From Mycobacterium sp. (GTDB lineage Bacteria; Actinomycetota; Actinomycetes; Mycobacteriales; Mycobacteriaceae): 33,808 bases of DNA. Shown piece by piece: positions 8,723 to 18,201 of the stretch (positions are counted from its first letter, which is position 1; each line of letters opens with the position of its first letter). The stretch is from NCBI GenBank assembly GCA_003987775.1, contig RXJD01000035.1:1-33808 (forward strand), read 5' to 3'. The notes beneath the pieces were generated by a model. It was given only the letters and a program-made list of their open reading frames with translations. It ran no database searches and was not told where the DNA came from. The translations under genes were made by a program, and so were the position numbers.

Positions 8723-9291
8723 CCTCAGTACGGCGGCCCGCGATGCCGCTTGACGCTGAACCATCTGGCCACGCGTACGCGATGTGGGACGCCGCGTACA
8801 TCCTGGGATCGCTGTCACACGCCGACCGACGGGAATTCGAAGCACACATTGCTGGGTGCACCTCATGCCGGGACGCCGTCGCCGAACTGAGCAGCATATG
8901 TGCCTTGTTGTCGCGGCTCGACTGCGACCAGGCGGCGGCAATCGGAGGGGGCGACGCTTCCGGAGAGTTATCGCTGACTCCGGATTTACTGTCGTCGTTG
9001 CTGGCCGAGGTGACCTGGCGGCGGCGCCAGTCACGCCTGATCACCTGGACGGCCGCCGGCGTCGCGGCCGTGATGCTGGTGATCGGCGTGCTCTGCGCGG
9101 TCGAGGCCCATTCCCTGTCATCGGTGCCCGCAGCGCCGCAGGCAAGAATGTTGGCGCCGCCGAGGGCGCAGCTAAATACCACAAGCTGGCCTCAGCAGTC
9201 TCGCGTGCAACGGCTCGCCTCAGCCACACAGCCGCTGGTGGATCTCCGTGATGGACAGGTGCCGGTGCTTGTGTACCCGCCCTATGGGTGA
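8719..9291 (+). CDS. RslA-like zinc-finger anti-sigma factor, altered C-terminus
   Basis: A 190-residue protein. The N-terminal anti-sigma domain (YAMWDAAYILGSLSHADRRE) carries the ZAS zinc motif H43-x3-C47-x2-C50 (HIAGCTSC). A conserved LTPDLLSSLL linker leads to a single membrane helix (about 107-130). The sequence follows M. tuberculosis RslA, the membrane anti-sigma factor for SigL, as far as the helix. RslA has a longer extracytoplasmic domain after the helix; here only about 60 dissimilar residues remain, so the sensory end is truncated or frameshifted. The neighbouring sigma gene is only a remnant. It may be a decaying orphan, or it could still bind a sigma factor encoded elsewhere. 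Confidence 0.75.
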   Translation: MTSVRRPAMPLDAEPSGHAYAMWDAAYILGSLSHADRREFEAHIAGCTSCRDAVAELSSICALLSRLDCDQAAAIGGGDASGELSLTPDLLSSLLAEVTWRRRQSRLITWTAAGVAAVMLVIGVLCAVEAHSLSSVPAAPQARMLAPPRAQLNTTSWPQQSRVQRLASATQPLVDLRDGQVPVLVYPPYG

Positions 9292-9477
9292 TGACCGGCC
9301 GAGATCATCCTCGGAACTCGCCGAGCACCCAGCCCCGAGATCGGGACGATGCGGGATCCGGTTTTGGCCAAACCGGCGTCGAGCACCACGGCTTAGCCGA
9401 TAGAAATTACCTGCCGATGCCGAGCCCTGGCCGGCGGTGCGGCTGAGAGTGTCTGGCGTGCAACGGGAGTGGCGGTT

Positions 9478-9948
9478 TCATGCCCCGCGGCTCATCCGAT
9501 ATGCGACGCCACGCACCGTGATCACGTAGCGCGGATCGGCGGCGTCATTACCCGATTTTTGCGGCAGGACCAGGTGTGCGATCTGGCCTGTGAACGGTGT
9601 CAGGCGTTCACTCATCGCAGGCGCCAGCACGAGATTGGCGCCGGCTTCGCTAAGGGCGTGCACCGCCTGCGGATTGAGAAGGTCGCGGCAAATAGCGAGC
9701 GCAAGGTGCCAACCGTCCGCGCTCACGTAGATCCACAGTTCCGGCCAACCGTGCGGCTGGATGTCTTCGTGGATCGGATGTTCGGCGGGGGAGTGCTTGT
9801 CGTGCGTCACCAGATCGGGATGTCCACGCAGCCAAGCGATCGCGGTGTTTCGGCGCATACGCGGCGAACCGGAGACGTGATGGAAACTACCGGCAATCAG
9901 CAGGCGCGGCCCGTCGTCGCTGTCGATCGTTGTAGATTCGCACGAGCG
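9478..9948 (-). pseudogene. Carbon-nitrogen hydrolase (nitrilase superfamily) fragment
   Basis: The minus-strand frame reads LLIAGSFHHVSGSPRMRRNTAIAW and later GWHLALAICRDLLNPQAVHALSEAGANLVLAPAM. The second part is the nitrilase 'hh-x-IC-(K/R)D-x-x' nucleophile-cysteine region followed by the 'G-x-NL-(V/I)L-x-PA-x-S' strand. The N-terminal glutamate region is absent: the frame begins after a stop at 9949-9951 in unrelated sequence. An ATG at 9858 exists but would omit even more of the domain. It is therefore an amidase or nitrilase gene truncated at its 5' end, next to another broken gene on the opposite strand. Confidence 0.6.
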
Positions 9949-9953
9949 TTATT

Positions 9954-10480
9954 TTGCCTTGTGGAGACTATGGACTCATCATCGACTCGCAGTTGATCGC
10001 CTCGGTGGAGCGAAAATCGCTGGCCGTTCTGGTCGCCAGTCTCACCAGCGGCAAGCTGCGATATCAGATCGCCGACCTGAGTGCGCTGCCACGCGCGGCC
10101 GTAGTTGTTGAAGACCGCTACTCGCGGGTGTTCACCCTTGATCGCGTCCGACCCGCTGTGGTGGCCGACGGGCTGGCCGAACTACAAATCCGTTGACCTA
10201 ACGTGCCGATGGTGTTCTGCGAAACCTGTCAACTTGCCGAGGAATGGACCTCCCGGTTTTTTGGCCGCCGCGCACGACTGGGCATCCACCGAACAGCCTG
10301 CACTGCAAGTGTTCAATCAATTCAGATCAATGTCGGCGACCTCGACCAGGCGTCTGCCACGCCCGCACCCAGTACAGCCGTGGTCCGTGCCTGGGCGCGC
10401 ACTTGTGGCTTGGCAGTACCCGACCACGGCCGGCTGCGGCCCGAAATTTGGCAGGCTGGCGTGACGCCAACGACCAGTAA
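9954..10480 (+). pseudogene. ERCC4-domain nuclease with Lsr2-like C-terminal domain, disrupted
   Basis: The first frame (to 10196) reads YGLIIDSQLIASVERKSLAVLVASLTSGKLRYQIADL..., an ERCC4 nuclease fold with the ERK core of the catalytic motif. It ends at a TGA where the continuing sense is R-(W)-PNVPMVFCET, so a TGG to TGA change is likely. The homology then moves to another frame at the T6 run near 10257 (LAAAHDWASTEQPAL). It returns to the former frame (VRAWARTCGLAVPDHGRLRPEIWQA) and shifts again before WRDAN. This last part resembles the DNA-binding end of Lsr2 (RxWAR...GRIPxxVxxAY). No start codon is evident at the 5' end. The gene is clearly non-functional. Confidence 0.65.
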
Positions 10481-10629
10481 CGCTTTGGCAGGTCGCGACG
10501 CTTCAGTAGGATTGGTAATCCGCTGGGAAGTTCGCTGTGCCAGGCTGAGCTTGCGGGACTGGGCTCTGCGCGTGGGCCCGGCGGTTAAAAGTGGCGTTCT
10601 CGATGATTGTCCGGCGAATGTCATCAGTC

Positions 10630-10980
10630 GCATATCCCCACCTTCTTCGCAGAGGAGCGGAGCAATGCACCGTAGCGGTTGATCAGTTTGGCCAAATGCT
10701 TGTCGTCGGTGGCTTCGACCAGCTCGTCAAAAGCTTGCTGACCAACGTGTAGCGCACGCGGTAGCCGGCTTCGGCGGCCATGGCGCCAAACGCTATGAGG
10801 AGATGGCTGTCGCCGGGGCCGGAATGACCGGTCAAAAACTCGGGGTGTATGGCCTTGAACCAGGACCAGGTCCGAACTGGCGGACAAACGCGGGGGTGAT
10901 GCCGGTTGGCGTCAAAAGATAGCTCCTTCTGCCGTTTCAGCCGTGGAAACCTAGCACTGCGGACGCCTGGGACGGCGCGA
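10630..10980 (-). pseudogene. Degenerate IstB (IS21-type) relic
   Basis: The minus strand encodes LKRQKELSFDANRHHP, SWFKAIHPEFLTGHSGPGDSHLLIAFGAMAAEAGYRVRYTLVSKLL and, in a second frame, FDELVEATDDKHLAKLINRYGALL. In order these match IstB from the pre-Walker segment to the middle of the ATPase domain. The Walker A is degraded (GHSGPGDSH in place of G-x-x-GTGKSH, lacking the lysine), and a frameshift separates the two parts near 10730. It belongs to a different IS21 lineage from the intact element at 5.2-7.4 kb, judged by the low similarity of the two IstB sequences. Confidence 0.65.
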
Positions 10981-11150
10981 CGACGAGTTCGGCCGTCGCA
11001 TCCAGCTATTACCAGCACCGCGAGAAACTCGAGTTAGGACAGCTGCTCGCACTCGGCGGTTGCAGCGATTCGAGCGAAGCGATGCCGGATAGTCGGCAGG
11101 CGCAGCATGCGGCAGCACTCTTCAATCGCCGCGTTGGCGCGTGCTTGACA

Positions 11151-14100
11151 CTAATTCCAGAAGTCATTCATCGGCGTCGCGTACAGATCATTGTTGGTCA
11201 ACGTCGTAAATGGAGTTCCGGCCGTGGGGCTTAGCGCGTATTCGATTGTCGACATGAGGCTGTATTGGTCGTAGTAGGAGTTGGTGATGAATTGTCCTGA
11301 TCGCATGCCGCCTGTTGTTACGGCGTAGTCGTTGGGGATGACGATCGTCGGGACGTGGTTGCCTTGGTTGCCGATTCCCAGTCCGATGTTGTTGAAGTCC
11401 TCGTCCCAGGTAATGATGATCGCGTCGCTTTCGTTGCTGTTCCATGTGGGCGAGTTTTGGATGAGCGAGACTTGTTGTTGCAGGAACGCGTCGCCTGCGG
11501 CGACGTTGTACTGGTGGTTGGTGAGTTGGCTGCCGAGGAAGTTGAGGACACCGAGGGGTGAGTCGACGGGGCCTTCCATGTCGTTGGCGTTGTTGGCGAC
11601 GATCCAGCTGAATCGCGCGGGGGTCCCGTTGGCTAGATCGGTGGTCAATTGCGTCAACGGGAGCAGGTGTTGCTGTTGGTAGGCGACGGTGTTGTTGTAA
11701 ACGTAACTGTATTGGGCTGCGGGTATCTGAAAGGTGCTGTAGTCACCGGAGGAGACCAGCGCGCCGGCGTAGGGCATGCTTTGGGCGTAGTTGGCCCAGG
11801 AAATGTTTTGGGCGTCCATCTCTTGCATGAGGCTGGGTGCATTGATTGAGGGCGGGTTGGGGTTGTAGGTGATTCCGAAGTCTGAGCCGCCGAGGATCCG
11901 GAAGTAGGTGGGGGCGCTGGGGTGGCTGTTGGCGTAGAAGTTGTTCGCTGACCCGTAGGTGGCGATCAGGCTGTTGGTGTAGGGGGCGTTGACACTGCCG
12001 ACGATGTCGGTGAACCCTTTGTTTTCCATATAGATCAGGAACACGTGATCGAGCTGTCCGACATGAGACGTCGGCGGCGTCAACGTCGCCGGGGTCAGGC
12101 CGGGCGCACCGACGGTGAACGACAGGTTGTCCGCATAAGCGTTGTTGTAGTGGTTCAGGATGGGGTTGGCGTCGTTGAAGGTGGCGCTGACGACCGCTTG
12201 GGTGGTGCCTACCGGGATCGTGCCGGAGACGGATCGTGGCTGGAACCCGGTGATTCCCAGACGATCCAGCGTCGAGACCGTGGTAGTGGAGCCGGTGCCC
12301 AACACGGCGCCGCTGGAGTTGAGGAAGGTGACCTGCAAAGAGGTCGAGGACGGGTCGATGAGCGCGCCGCCGAGCAGCCCGCTGAGCGTGTAGGGCGTGG
12401 TGCCGGTGTTGATCTTGGCGGCCGCGGCGGAGAGGTCGACGGTTTGCCTGATGCTGGAGGTGGCCACGGGTCCGCCGCCACCGAAGTTGGCGCCCGCCCC
12501 CGGAGGCGAGGTTTGAGGGAAGCCCAAGAAACTCGGCAGGTCGGGGAACGGGAACGAGACTCCTAACACGTAGCTGACGCGGGGGGTGCCGTAGGCGATG
12601 ATGGTCGGGGTGCCGCTGACCGACCAGCCTGGGTAGGTCACCGAGCTGGTGCCTGATGGTGACGGGGCGGCGATTTCGAAGCTCCCGTTGACCAACAGGT
12701 TCGGGCTCATGGGCAACCCGGGAATCCCGTTGAGGCCCAACACTGTTCCGCGGGCACCGATGGTCCCGGGGCCGCCGAGGAGGCTCATCGTCGCGGCGTT
12801 GCCGGCGTTGCCGCCATTGCCGCCGTCGCCGATCAGCAGGGCGCTGCCGCCGATGCCGCCGTCTCCGCTGATCAAGTTGGGCGCACCTTCGGCGCCGGTC
12901 CCGCCGGGACCGCCATTGCCCAACAGCGCTCCGCCGACCCCACCGTGGCCGCCGGTCCCGCCGGTGCCGGAGGCGGAGTAGCCGCCTGTCCCACCGGCAC
13001 CGCCGGAACCCAGCAGGCCCGCGTTGCCACCCAGGCCGCCATGGCCGCCAGGGATCGTTAAGAGTGGCGTCGCTCCCACCGCGCCGCCCGCACCGCCGGA
13101 ACCGCCGGAACCGAGCAAGCCGCCGTCGCCGCCGCCTCCGCCGAGGCCCCCACCGCCGCTGTTAGCCACGGGCAGCAGCACCGATCCGCCGGCTCCACCG
13201 GAACCACCGGTACCCGCGAATTGTCCACCCGCGCCGCCAGTTCCACCGGAACCACCGATGCCACCCAGGCTCGCGCCACCGTCGCCGCCGGCACCGCCGG
13301 CCCCAACCACCGAGCCGCCGATAGTGCCGGCTCCGCCGCCGAACACCGAACCGGCGATGCCCGAGGCCCCACCGGCGCCGCCCGCGCCTGCGATGTCACC
13401 GGCTCCGCCGACACCGCCGGTGCCGCCAACCGCACCGACCAGCCCGCTCAGCGCGCCGCTGGCTCCGCCGGAGCCGCCGGCCCCGCCCCGCGCACCAGGC
13501 ACCGTGAGATCGGCCATGGCCCCGGTACCGCCGACTCCACCGCCGCCGAAGATCCCGCCGGTGCCGCCGGCCCCGCCACCGCCGCCATTGCCGTCGGCGC
13601 CGACCGCGCCGGCTCCACCTCCCCCGGCGTTGCCGAAGAACAAGCCGCCGTTGCCGCCCTGGCCACCGGAGCGGCCCACACCGGATGCGCCGACTCCGCC
13701 GGCCCCACCGGTACCACCGTTGCCCCACAGCGCGGCCGCACCGCCGGCCCCGCCGGGTACGCCGTTGGCGCCGGAACCGCCGGCCCCGCCATCGCCAAGC
13801 AGCCAGCCGCCGGGAGCGCCGGCGGCTCCGCTGCCCGCCGCTCCTGGCGTGCCGTTGCCGATCAGCGGGCGTCCGGTCAGCGCCACGCTGGGAGCGTTGA
13901 TCACGTTGAGCGCCGCGGACGGCAGCAACAGCCCGTTAGCGCCGTTCGCGCCGTTTACACCCGGCGTGGTCCCGAGTCCGCCGACCCCGCCGTTCCCGCC
14001 GAGTCCGAACAGCGTGGCCTTGCCGCCGCCGCCCCCGGCTCCGCCGTCGTAGTTCATGGCGGCCTGGGCGCCGGCCCCGCCGGCTCCGCCGCTGCCGAAC

Positions 14101-15341
14101 ACCAAGGCGCCTGCGCCGCCGCTACCGCCGGCCCCGCCGTTGCCGCCCGAGGAGAACCCGCCGACGCCACCGGTGCCGCCGAAACCGATCAGGCCCGCGT
14201 CGCCGCCGGCCCCGCCGTGGCCGCCGGTGCCGGTGCCGAAGTTGCTGCCCCCGGCCCCACCCGCGCCACCGGAGCCCAACAGCCAGCCGGCGTGGCCGCC
14301 GCTTCCGCCGGCTCCGCCGTCACCACCGAAGCTGGTGCCGCCGGTGCCCCCGACGCCACCGTTGCCGAACAACGGACCGGCCGCACCTCCGGCCCCGCCG
14401 GTACCGCCTCCACCGGTGCCGCCCAATCCGCCGGTTCCACCGCCGCCGCCGGCACCGAACAGCAGTCCGCCGGCCCCGCCGGCCCCACCGGTACCCCCGC
14501 TGACCCCGACCCCGCCGGCTCCGCCGACCCCGCCTCCGGCGCCGACCAACCCACTGAGCACACCTCCGGCGCCGCCCGCCCCGCCGACCCCGCCGGCCCC
14601 GGCCGCGGCGTATCCGCCGGTCCCGCCGGCGCCGCCGGCACCGAACAACCCGCCGACTCCGCCCGCCCCGCCGGCACCAGCGGTACCCGTTGCCGCGAAA
14701 CCGCCGGCCCCGCCTATCCCGCCGCTGCCCAGCAGCAAACCGCCATGCCCGCCGACACCACCGCCCCCGGCGGTGCCTCCCGCCCCACCCGCTCCGCCAG
14801 TGCCGATCAGTCCCGCATCCCCGCCGGCCCCGCCGCCGTAACCGAGCAAGGGCCCGGCCTGACCCGACCCGCCGGCCCCGCCGTCACCGATCAACCACCC
14901 GCCGGGTGCGCCGTTGCCCCCTGTCCCCGGGGCGGCGTTGGCGCCATTGCCGATCAGCGGGCGCCCGGTCAGCGCCAGCACCGGCACATTCACCGCATCC
15001 ACCGCTTCTTGGAGCGACTGTCCCACGGCCTGTTCGAAGGTTTGCAGCGACAGTCCGTTCACGGCCTCGGCGGCAGCGTACGCACCCGCCCCCGAGAGCA
15101 GCGTCTGCTGAAACTGCTTCTGATATAAGGCAATCTGGGCGCCCACCGACTGATAGGACTGGGCGTAGCCGCCGAACATCCGGGCAATCGCCGCGGACAC
15201 CTCGTCAGCGGCAGCGGCCGCGATCTCCGTGGTCGACGGCGCCGCCGACGCTGTCGCTTTCCCGACCGTCTCGGCGATCCCGTTCAGATCCGCTGACGCC
15301 GCGGCCAGGGCCTCGGGTGCAGCGATCAGGTAGGTCGACAT
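11151..15341 (-). CDS. PE_PGRS protein with C-terminal phosphoesterase domain
   Basis: A 1396-residue protein. The PE domain (about 1-95, [22 protein letters not shown]) leads to the GRPLIGNG linker (about 127). A Gly-Ala-rich PGRS block follows, then a second copy of the linker ([13 protein letters not shown], about 480), a second PGRS block to about 875, a beta-rich NLLVNGSFE module (about 880-1085), and a phosphoesterase domain of the phospholipase C/acid phosphatase class (about 1090-1396). Phosphoesterase motifs are [46 protein letters not shown] and [19 protein letters not shown] lies about 8 bases before the ATG. PE proteins leave the cell by ESX-5, so this is probably a surface-displayed enzyme acting on phosphate esters or phospholipids. 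No frameshift is visible across the repeats. Confidence 0.92.
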   Translation of the reverse strand: MSTYLIAAPEALAAASADLNGIAETVGKATASAAPSTTEIAAAAADEVSAAIARMFGGYAQSYQSVGAQIALYQKQFQQTLLSGAGAYAAAEAVNGLSLQTFEQAVGQSLQEAVDAVNVPVLALTGRPLIGNGANAAPGTGGNGAPGGWLIGDGGAGGSGQAGPLLGYGGGAGGDAGLIGTGGAGGAGGTAGGGGVGGHGGLLLGSGGIGGAGGFAATGTAGAGGAGGVGGLFGAGGAGGTGGYAAAGAGGVGGAGGAGGVLSGLVGAGGGVGGAGGVGVSGGTGGAGGAGGLLFGAGGGGGTGGLGGTGGGGTGGAGGAAGPLFGNGGVGGTGGTSFGGDGGAGGSGGHAGWLLGSGGAGGAGGSNFGTGTGGHGGAGGDAGLIGFGGTGGVGGFSSGGNGGAGGSGGAGALVFGSGGAGGAGAQAAMNYDGGAGGGGGKATLFGLGGNGGVGGLGTTPGVNGANGANGLLLPSAALNVINAPSVALTGRPLIGNGTPGAAGSGAAGAPGGWLLGDGGAGGSGANGVPGGAGGAAALWGNGGTGGAGGVGASGVGRSGGQGGNGGLFFGNAGGGGAGAVGADGNGGGGGAGGTGGIFGGGGVGGTGAMADLTVPGARGGAGGSGGASGALSGLVGAVGGTGGVGGAGDIAGAGGAGGASGIAGSVFGGGAGTIGGSVVGAGGAGGDGGASLGGIGGSGGTGGAGGQFAGTGGSGGAGGSVLLPVANSGGGGLGGGGGDGGLLGSGGSGGAGGAVGATPLLTIPGGHGGLGGNAGLLGSGGAGGTGGYSASGTGGTGGHGGVGGALLGNGGPGGTGAEGAPNLISGDGGIGGSALLIGDGGNGGNAGNAATMSLLGGPGTIGARGTVLGLNGIPGLPMSPNLLVNGSFEIAAPSPSGTSSVTYPGWSVSGTPTIIAYGTPRVSYVLGVSFPFPDLPSFLGFPQTSPPGAGANFGGGGPVATSSIRQTVDLSAAAAKINTGTTPYTLSGLLGGALIDPSSTSLQVTFLNSSGAVLGTGSTTTVSTLDRLGITGFQPRSVSGTIPVGTTQAVVSATFNDANPILNHYNNAYADNLSFTVGAPGLTPATLTPPTSHVGQLDHVFLIYMENKGFTDIVGSVNAPYTNSLIATYGSANNFYANSHPSAPTYFRILGGSDFGITYNPNPPSINAPSLMQEMDAQNISWANYAQSMPYAGALVSSGDYSTFQIPAAQYSYVYNNTVAYQQQHLLPLTQLTTDLANGTPARFSWIVANNANDMEGPVDSPLGVLNFLGSQLTNHQYNVAAGDAFLQQQVSLIQNSPTWNSNESDAIIITWDEDFNNIGLGIGNQGNHVPTIVIPNDYAVTTGGMRSGQFITNSYYDQYSLMSTIEYALSPTAGTPFTTLTNNDLYATPMNDFWN

Positions 15342-15611
15342 CTGCGGCTCCCAACACTCAACGAGACGATTCGATCGGCCAACTCTATGCACACGGAATG
15401 CAAATGTGAATAAGCCTCACACTGTCGTGTCGTGTCCATCGCGGGCCCCGAAATCGCGTTGATGCGTCTACCCGGTAAATGAGTCCAGCTTATTTTCGAG
15501 TTCGGTGGCCGCGGTCGGGCTAGAAAAGACGACGAAACACATGGCTGGTCGCAAGCCATCGCGGTAACTCGCGCGCGGGGATGAGTTGGCTGTCAAGGCA
15601 AGACCCAGTGA
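15342..15611. other. Upstream region of the PE_PGRS gene
   Basis: About 270 bp, less GC-rich than its surroundings, lying 5' of the PE_PGRS gene. It must hold that gene's promoter, but no promoter hexamers can be named with confidence. Confidence 0.3.
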
Positions 15612-15758
15612 GGAAATCGCCACCAGTTGGCGGTATCAGCGGCCACGCTGTATGTCTGGCGTCGAGCCTACGACGGCATGAATATTGACGTCGCCAGAGA
15701 GATGGAGAAGCTGTCGGAACAGAACACACGCTTTACGAGGCTGCTGGGAACCGTCTAG
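15612..15758 (+). pseudogene. IS3-family OrfA relic
   Basis: The frame reads LAVSAATLYVWRRAYDGMNIDVAREMEKLSEQNTRFTRLLGTV and stops at 15758. It matches the second half of IS3 OrfA proteins: the helix-turn-helix end 'S-x-x-TLY-x-WR-x-x-(Y/F)GG' followed by the leucine-zipper segment 'L-x-x-LE-x-EN-x-(R/K)LK-(R/K)LLA'. The 5' half is missing (in-frame stop at 15609-15611) and no OrfB follows. It is a short remnant whose end overlaps the 3' end of the convergent secreted-protein gene by 4 bp. Confidence 0.6.
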
Positions 15759-16222
15759 CCAACTTTGGTCAGGGTAAATAATTGATGGTGATCAACGATG
15801 TAGCAGTTCGGTGGGACGTGTGGGATGTCCACATCAGTGTAGGGAGTGAAGTGCACTTCACCGGAGAGCGTAACAGGGTCCCACCACTGGACTACGCTCA
15901 CCGGATGGTATCCACCATCGAGTAATAAGTCGCCCATCACATATAACGGACAATTCAGACCCTCGGGGAGAGTCCGCGAATTGACGTATTTGCCATCTAT
16001 CAGTGGGGCGTCGAAACTCCCCCCTCCCGCAGTCGTCACGTGGGCGACACAGGACGGGCTGCAGGTCGTACTGATAGTCCACGTCCCCTTACCGCCGTCG
16101 TCGTCGGCGTAGAGATAGACACCGTCCATCATTGGAGGTTGCGCCTTCGCCTGCGGTGCGGCTGCGCCGAGCACCACTCCGAACAGCAGCACAACAGCAG
16201 TGGCAGAGGCCTTCGTTCTCAT
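15755..16222 (-). CDS. Small secreted protein of unknown function
   Basis: A 155-residue protein with an N-terminal signal peptide (MRTKASATAVVLLFGVVLGAAAPQAKAQ, cleavage probably after AKA). The mature part is Asp/Gly/Tyr/Pro-rich with four cysteines (CSPSC, NCP, NCY), consistent with disulfides outside the cytoplasm. A GVYLYADDDGGKGTWTISTTC start resembles a group of short mycobacterial exported proteins of unknown role in which a 'G-x-Y-x-Y...TW-x-(I/V)-x-(S/P)-x-C' segment is common. Ribosome binding is weak (AGAGGA 12 bases upstream). The gene stands alone; base composition is less GC-rich than the flanks. No enzymatic motif is visible. Confidence 0.75.
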   Translation of the reverse strand: MRTKASATAVVLLFGVVLGAAAPQAKAQPPMMDGVYLYADDDGGKGTWTISTTCSPSCVAHVTTAGGGSFDAPLIDGKYVNSRTLPEGLNCPLYVMGDLLLDGGYHPVSVVQWWDPVTLSGEVHFTPYTDVDIPHVPPNCYIVDHHQLFTLTKVG

Positions 16223-16602
16223 GCGTATTTCCGTCCTCTGGTTCTGCGGCTAACAATGGCTAGCTCATGTCCCTGCTGGTCATCAGTGGTGACCCCCGCT
16301 TGGCCACCAGTGGGAATTCTGGCCACCTGCGCCTGCCGCGGATCACCGGATCAAGCATATCGTGTCGAATTGCAATACACTTCAAATTGAGGAGACAGTG
16401 AAGAAGCGAGACTCTCAATGCTGGCGCTGCGCCGAGTACGTTATCACATAGTGTAAGAGAGCAACCATATTCGGACGTACCAGTTTCTTGAGCGGATTTG
16501 TGAACAACGGTATATCCGGCACACCTGGTATTTAGAATTCGTACACCGGCAATTAACCGCCGGGTGGGAGGAACCTGCAGCGTCATCGGCCTTCCAGGTG
16601 TG
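16223..16602. other. Intergenic region, AT-richer than its surroundings
   Basis: About 380 bp between the secreted-protein gene and mmcO. A 108-codon minus-strand frame (16260-16586) crosses it, but it has no domain, signal peptide or convincing start, so it is not called. The region should include the promoter of the secreted-protein gene and the end of the mmcO transcript. Confidence 0.4.
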
Positions 16603-18120
16603 TCAGGTCGAGTAAGAGGTGTAGTTGAGCGTGGTCATCATTCCGGCTTCTAGGTGATAGCCATGGTGGCAGTGGAGCATCCAGGTGCCGGGGTTGTCGG
16701 CGATCAGAACAGCGTTGAGTTTCTGTTTGGGCAGCACGATGACGGTGTCTTTGCGTGCGCCCAGGCTGCCGTCGGACTTGATCACCTGAAAAGTGTGACC
16801 GTGCAGGTGCATCGGGTGGTACATCATGGTCGAGTTGGTGAAGGCTAGGGTGGCTCGCTGGCCCTGTTTGACGCTCACCGGAGGACTGTCGGGGTAAGGC
16901 TTGCTGTTGATCGACCAGTCGTATTTCGTCATGGAGCCGGTGAGTTCCAAAGCCAGGTTCACCTCCGATTGCGCTGAACCCAAACTGGCGGACGATGGGG
17001 CGGAGAAGGTGTCGACGGTGCCGATTCTGCCGTTGAGTTCGGGAGGCGCGAAGTTGACGTCGGGTGGGGTGCCGCCGGCGGTCTTTAGCAGCGCGCGCCC
17101 GGGTGTCGCTGGTTTGCCTTCAGGCATTGCTATCAGCGGGAAAACCCCGTCGCCGACGGTGACGACGACGTCATAGCGTTCCGCCATACCGACCAGCAAA
17201 GCGTCGGTGTCGGTCGGCGTAACTGGGAAACCATCGGTGTGGGTCACCGTCATGACGTGGCCTGCCAACGCCACGCGGAAGGCGGTGTCGGCGCCGGCAT
17301 TGATGATGCGGATGCGAATACGCTGGCCCGGCTTCGCGTCGAAGGTGGTCGGTGCTCCCGCAACCCGCCCATTGACCAAGTAGTACGGATAATCGATGTC
17401 GCCGGAGTCTCCGCCTAACAATGCACTGCTACCCACTGCGGACATTCCTGGCATCTCCTGCGCGCTGGGCCCGTGGGCCGGCATTCGAGAGCCCTTGAGT
17501 TCGTCAAATATTTGTTGAGGATTCTTTCCGACGCCGTCGGTCCAGTCGTCGAGGACGACGATCCATTCGGCGTCGTAGCTGCCTCGATCGGCGGGGTCGT
17601 CGATGATCACCGGCAGGTAGAGCCCGTAGTCGGTCTGCATTCCGGCATGCGGGTGGGCCCAGTAGGTGCCGGGGTGCGGCGTGGAAAATCGATAGGTGAA
17701 GTCGCTGTTGGCGGCGATATCGGGGGTTGAAGGGATGGCGCCGTCCATGTCGTTACGCAACGCGATGCCGTGCCAGTGCACCGAGGTGGCGTCGCCGAGC
17801 CGGTTCCTGACCGTAACGGCCAGTTCGTCTCCGACATTGGCGCGAATCAGCGGGCCGGGCAGGGCGTCGCCGTAAAGCAGTGTTCTCGCGATCGGACCGC
17901 CGAGATCTACGGACGCCGGTTGGGCGGTCAGGGTGGCGGTGACGGTTCGTCCCGTGTGGGGACGGGCTTTTTCGACCGCGTAAATGGCTTGCTGCAGGTT
18001 GGGAGCGCGATCGCTTCGCCCGCATGACGCAAGCGCAAGCCCGGCCGCGCCGGCGATTGAAGCGGCGACGAATGTGCGCCGATTGAGTAGGACGTCATTG
18101 CGCACTGCGAGGGTCACCAT
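16603..18120 (-). CDS. mmcO: Multicopper oxidase MmcO, Tat-exported lipoprotein
   Basis: A 505-residue multicopper oxidase. The start NRRTFVAAS is a twin-arginine signal and LASC (Cys33) a lipobox, so the folded, copper-loaded enzyme is probably exported and lipid-anchored. All four copper-ligand motifs are present: HWHG (115-118), HPH (156-158), HPMHLHGH near 437 and HCHHGYHLEAGM near 483, the last with the type 1 Cys and an axial Met. In M. tuberculosis MmcO oxidises Cu(I) to the less toxic Cu(II) and belongs to the RicR regulon. Here it is the last gene of a run lpqS-cysK2-MFS-mmcO, 81 bp after the MFS gene and without its own RicR box. AGGAAGGA directly precedes the ATG; the adjacent GTG (18117) is an equally good start. 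Confidence 0.93.
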   Translation of the reverse strand: MVTLAVRNDVLLNRRTFVAASIAGAAGLALASCGRSDRAPNLQQAIYAVEKARPHTGRTVTATLTAQPASVDLGGPIARTLLYGDALPGPLIRANVGDELAVTVRNRLGDATSVHWHGIALRNDMDGAIPSTPDIAANSDFTYRFSTPHPGTYWAHPHAGMQTDYGLYLPVIIDDPADRGSYDAEWIVVLDDWTDGVGKNPQQIFDELKGSRMPAHGPSAQEMPGMSAVGSSALLGGDSGDIDYPYYLVNGRVAGAPTTFDAKPGQRIRIRIINAGADTAFRVALAGHVMTVTHTDGFPVTPTDTDALLVGMAERYDVVVTVGDGVFPLIAMPEGKPATPGRALLKTAGGTPPDVNFAPPELNGRIGTVDTFSAPSSASLGSAQSEVNLALELTGSMTKYDWSINSKPYPDSPPVSVKQGQRATLAFTNSTMMYHPMHLHGHTFQVIKSDGSLGARKDTVIVLPKQKLNAVLIADNPGTWMLHCHHGYHLEAGMMTTLNYTSYST

Positions 18121-18201
18121 TCCTTCCTCGGTCGTTTGCCACGTCTGCAGCCACGCACGTTTTCGAGCTCTGACCCCGCGGTGTGGCGAGCAGCGTCGTG
18201 C

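Noticed and set aside
12780-14940. Regular short repeats resembling a repeat array
   Set aside because: The periodicity is that of Gly-Gly-Ala/Asn codons in the PGRS domain; there are no uniform repeats with unique spacers as in CRISPR.
13024-15128. Very long plus-strand frames (342, 635 and 261 codons) opposite the PE_PGRS gene
   Set aside because: They are the antisense of GGC/GCC-rich PGRS repeats, giving Pro- or Ala/Gly-rich translations with no domain or start signal.
16260-16586. A 108-codon minus-strand frame in the mmcO-secreted protein gap
   Set aside because: No domain, signal peptide or ribosome site; composition does not resemble a mycobacterial protein.
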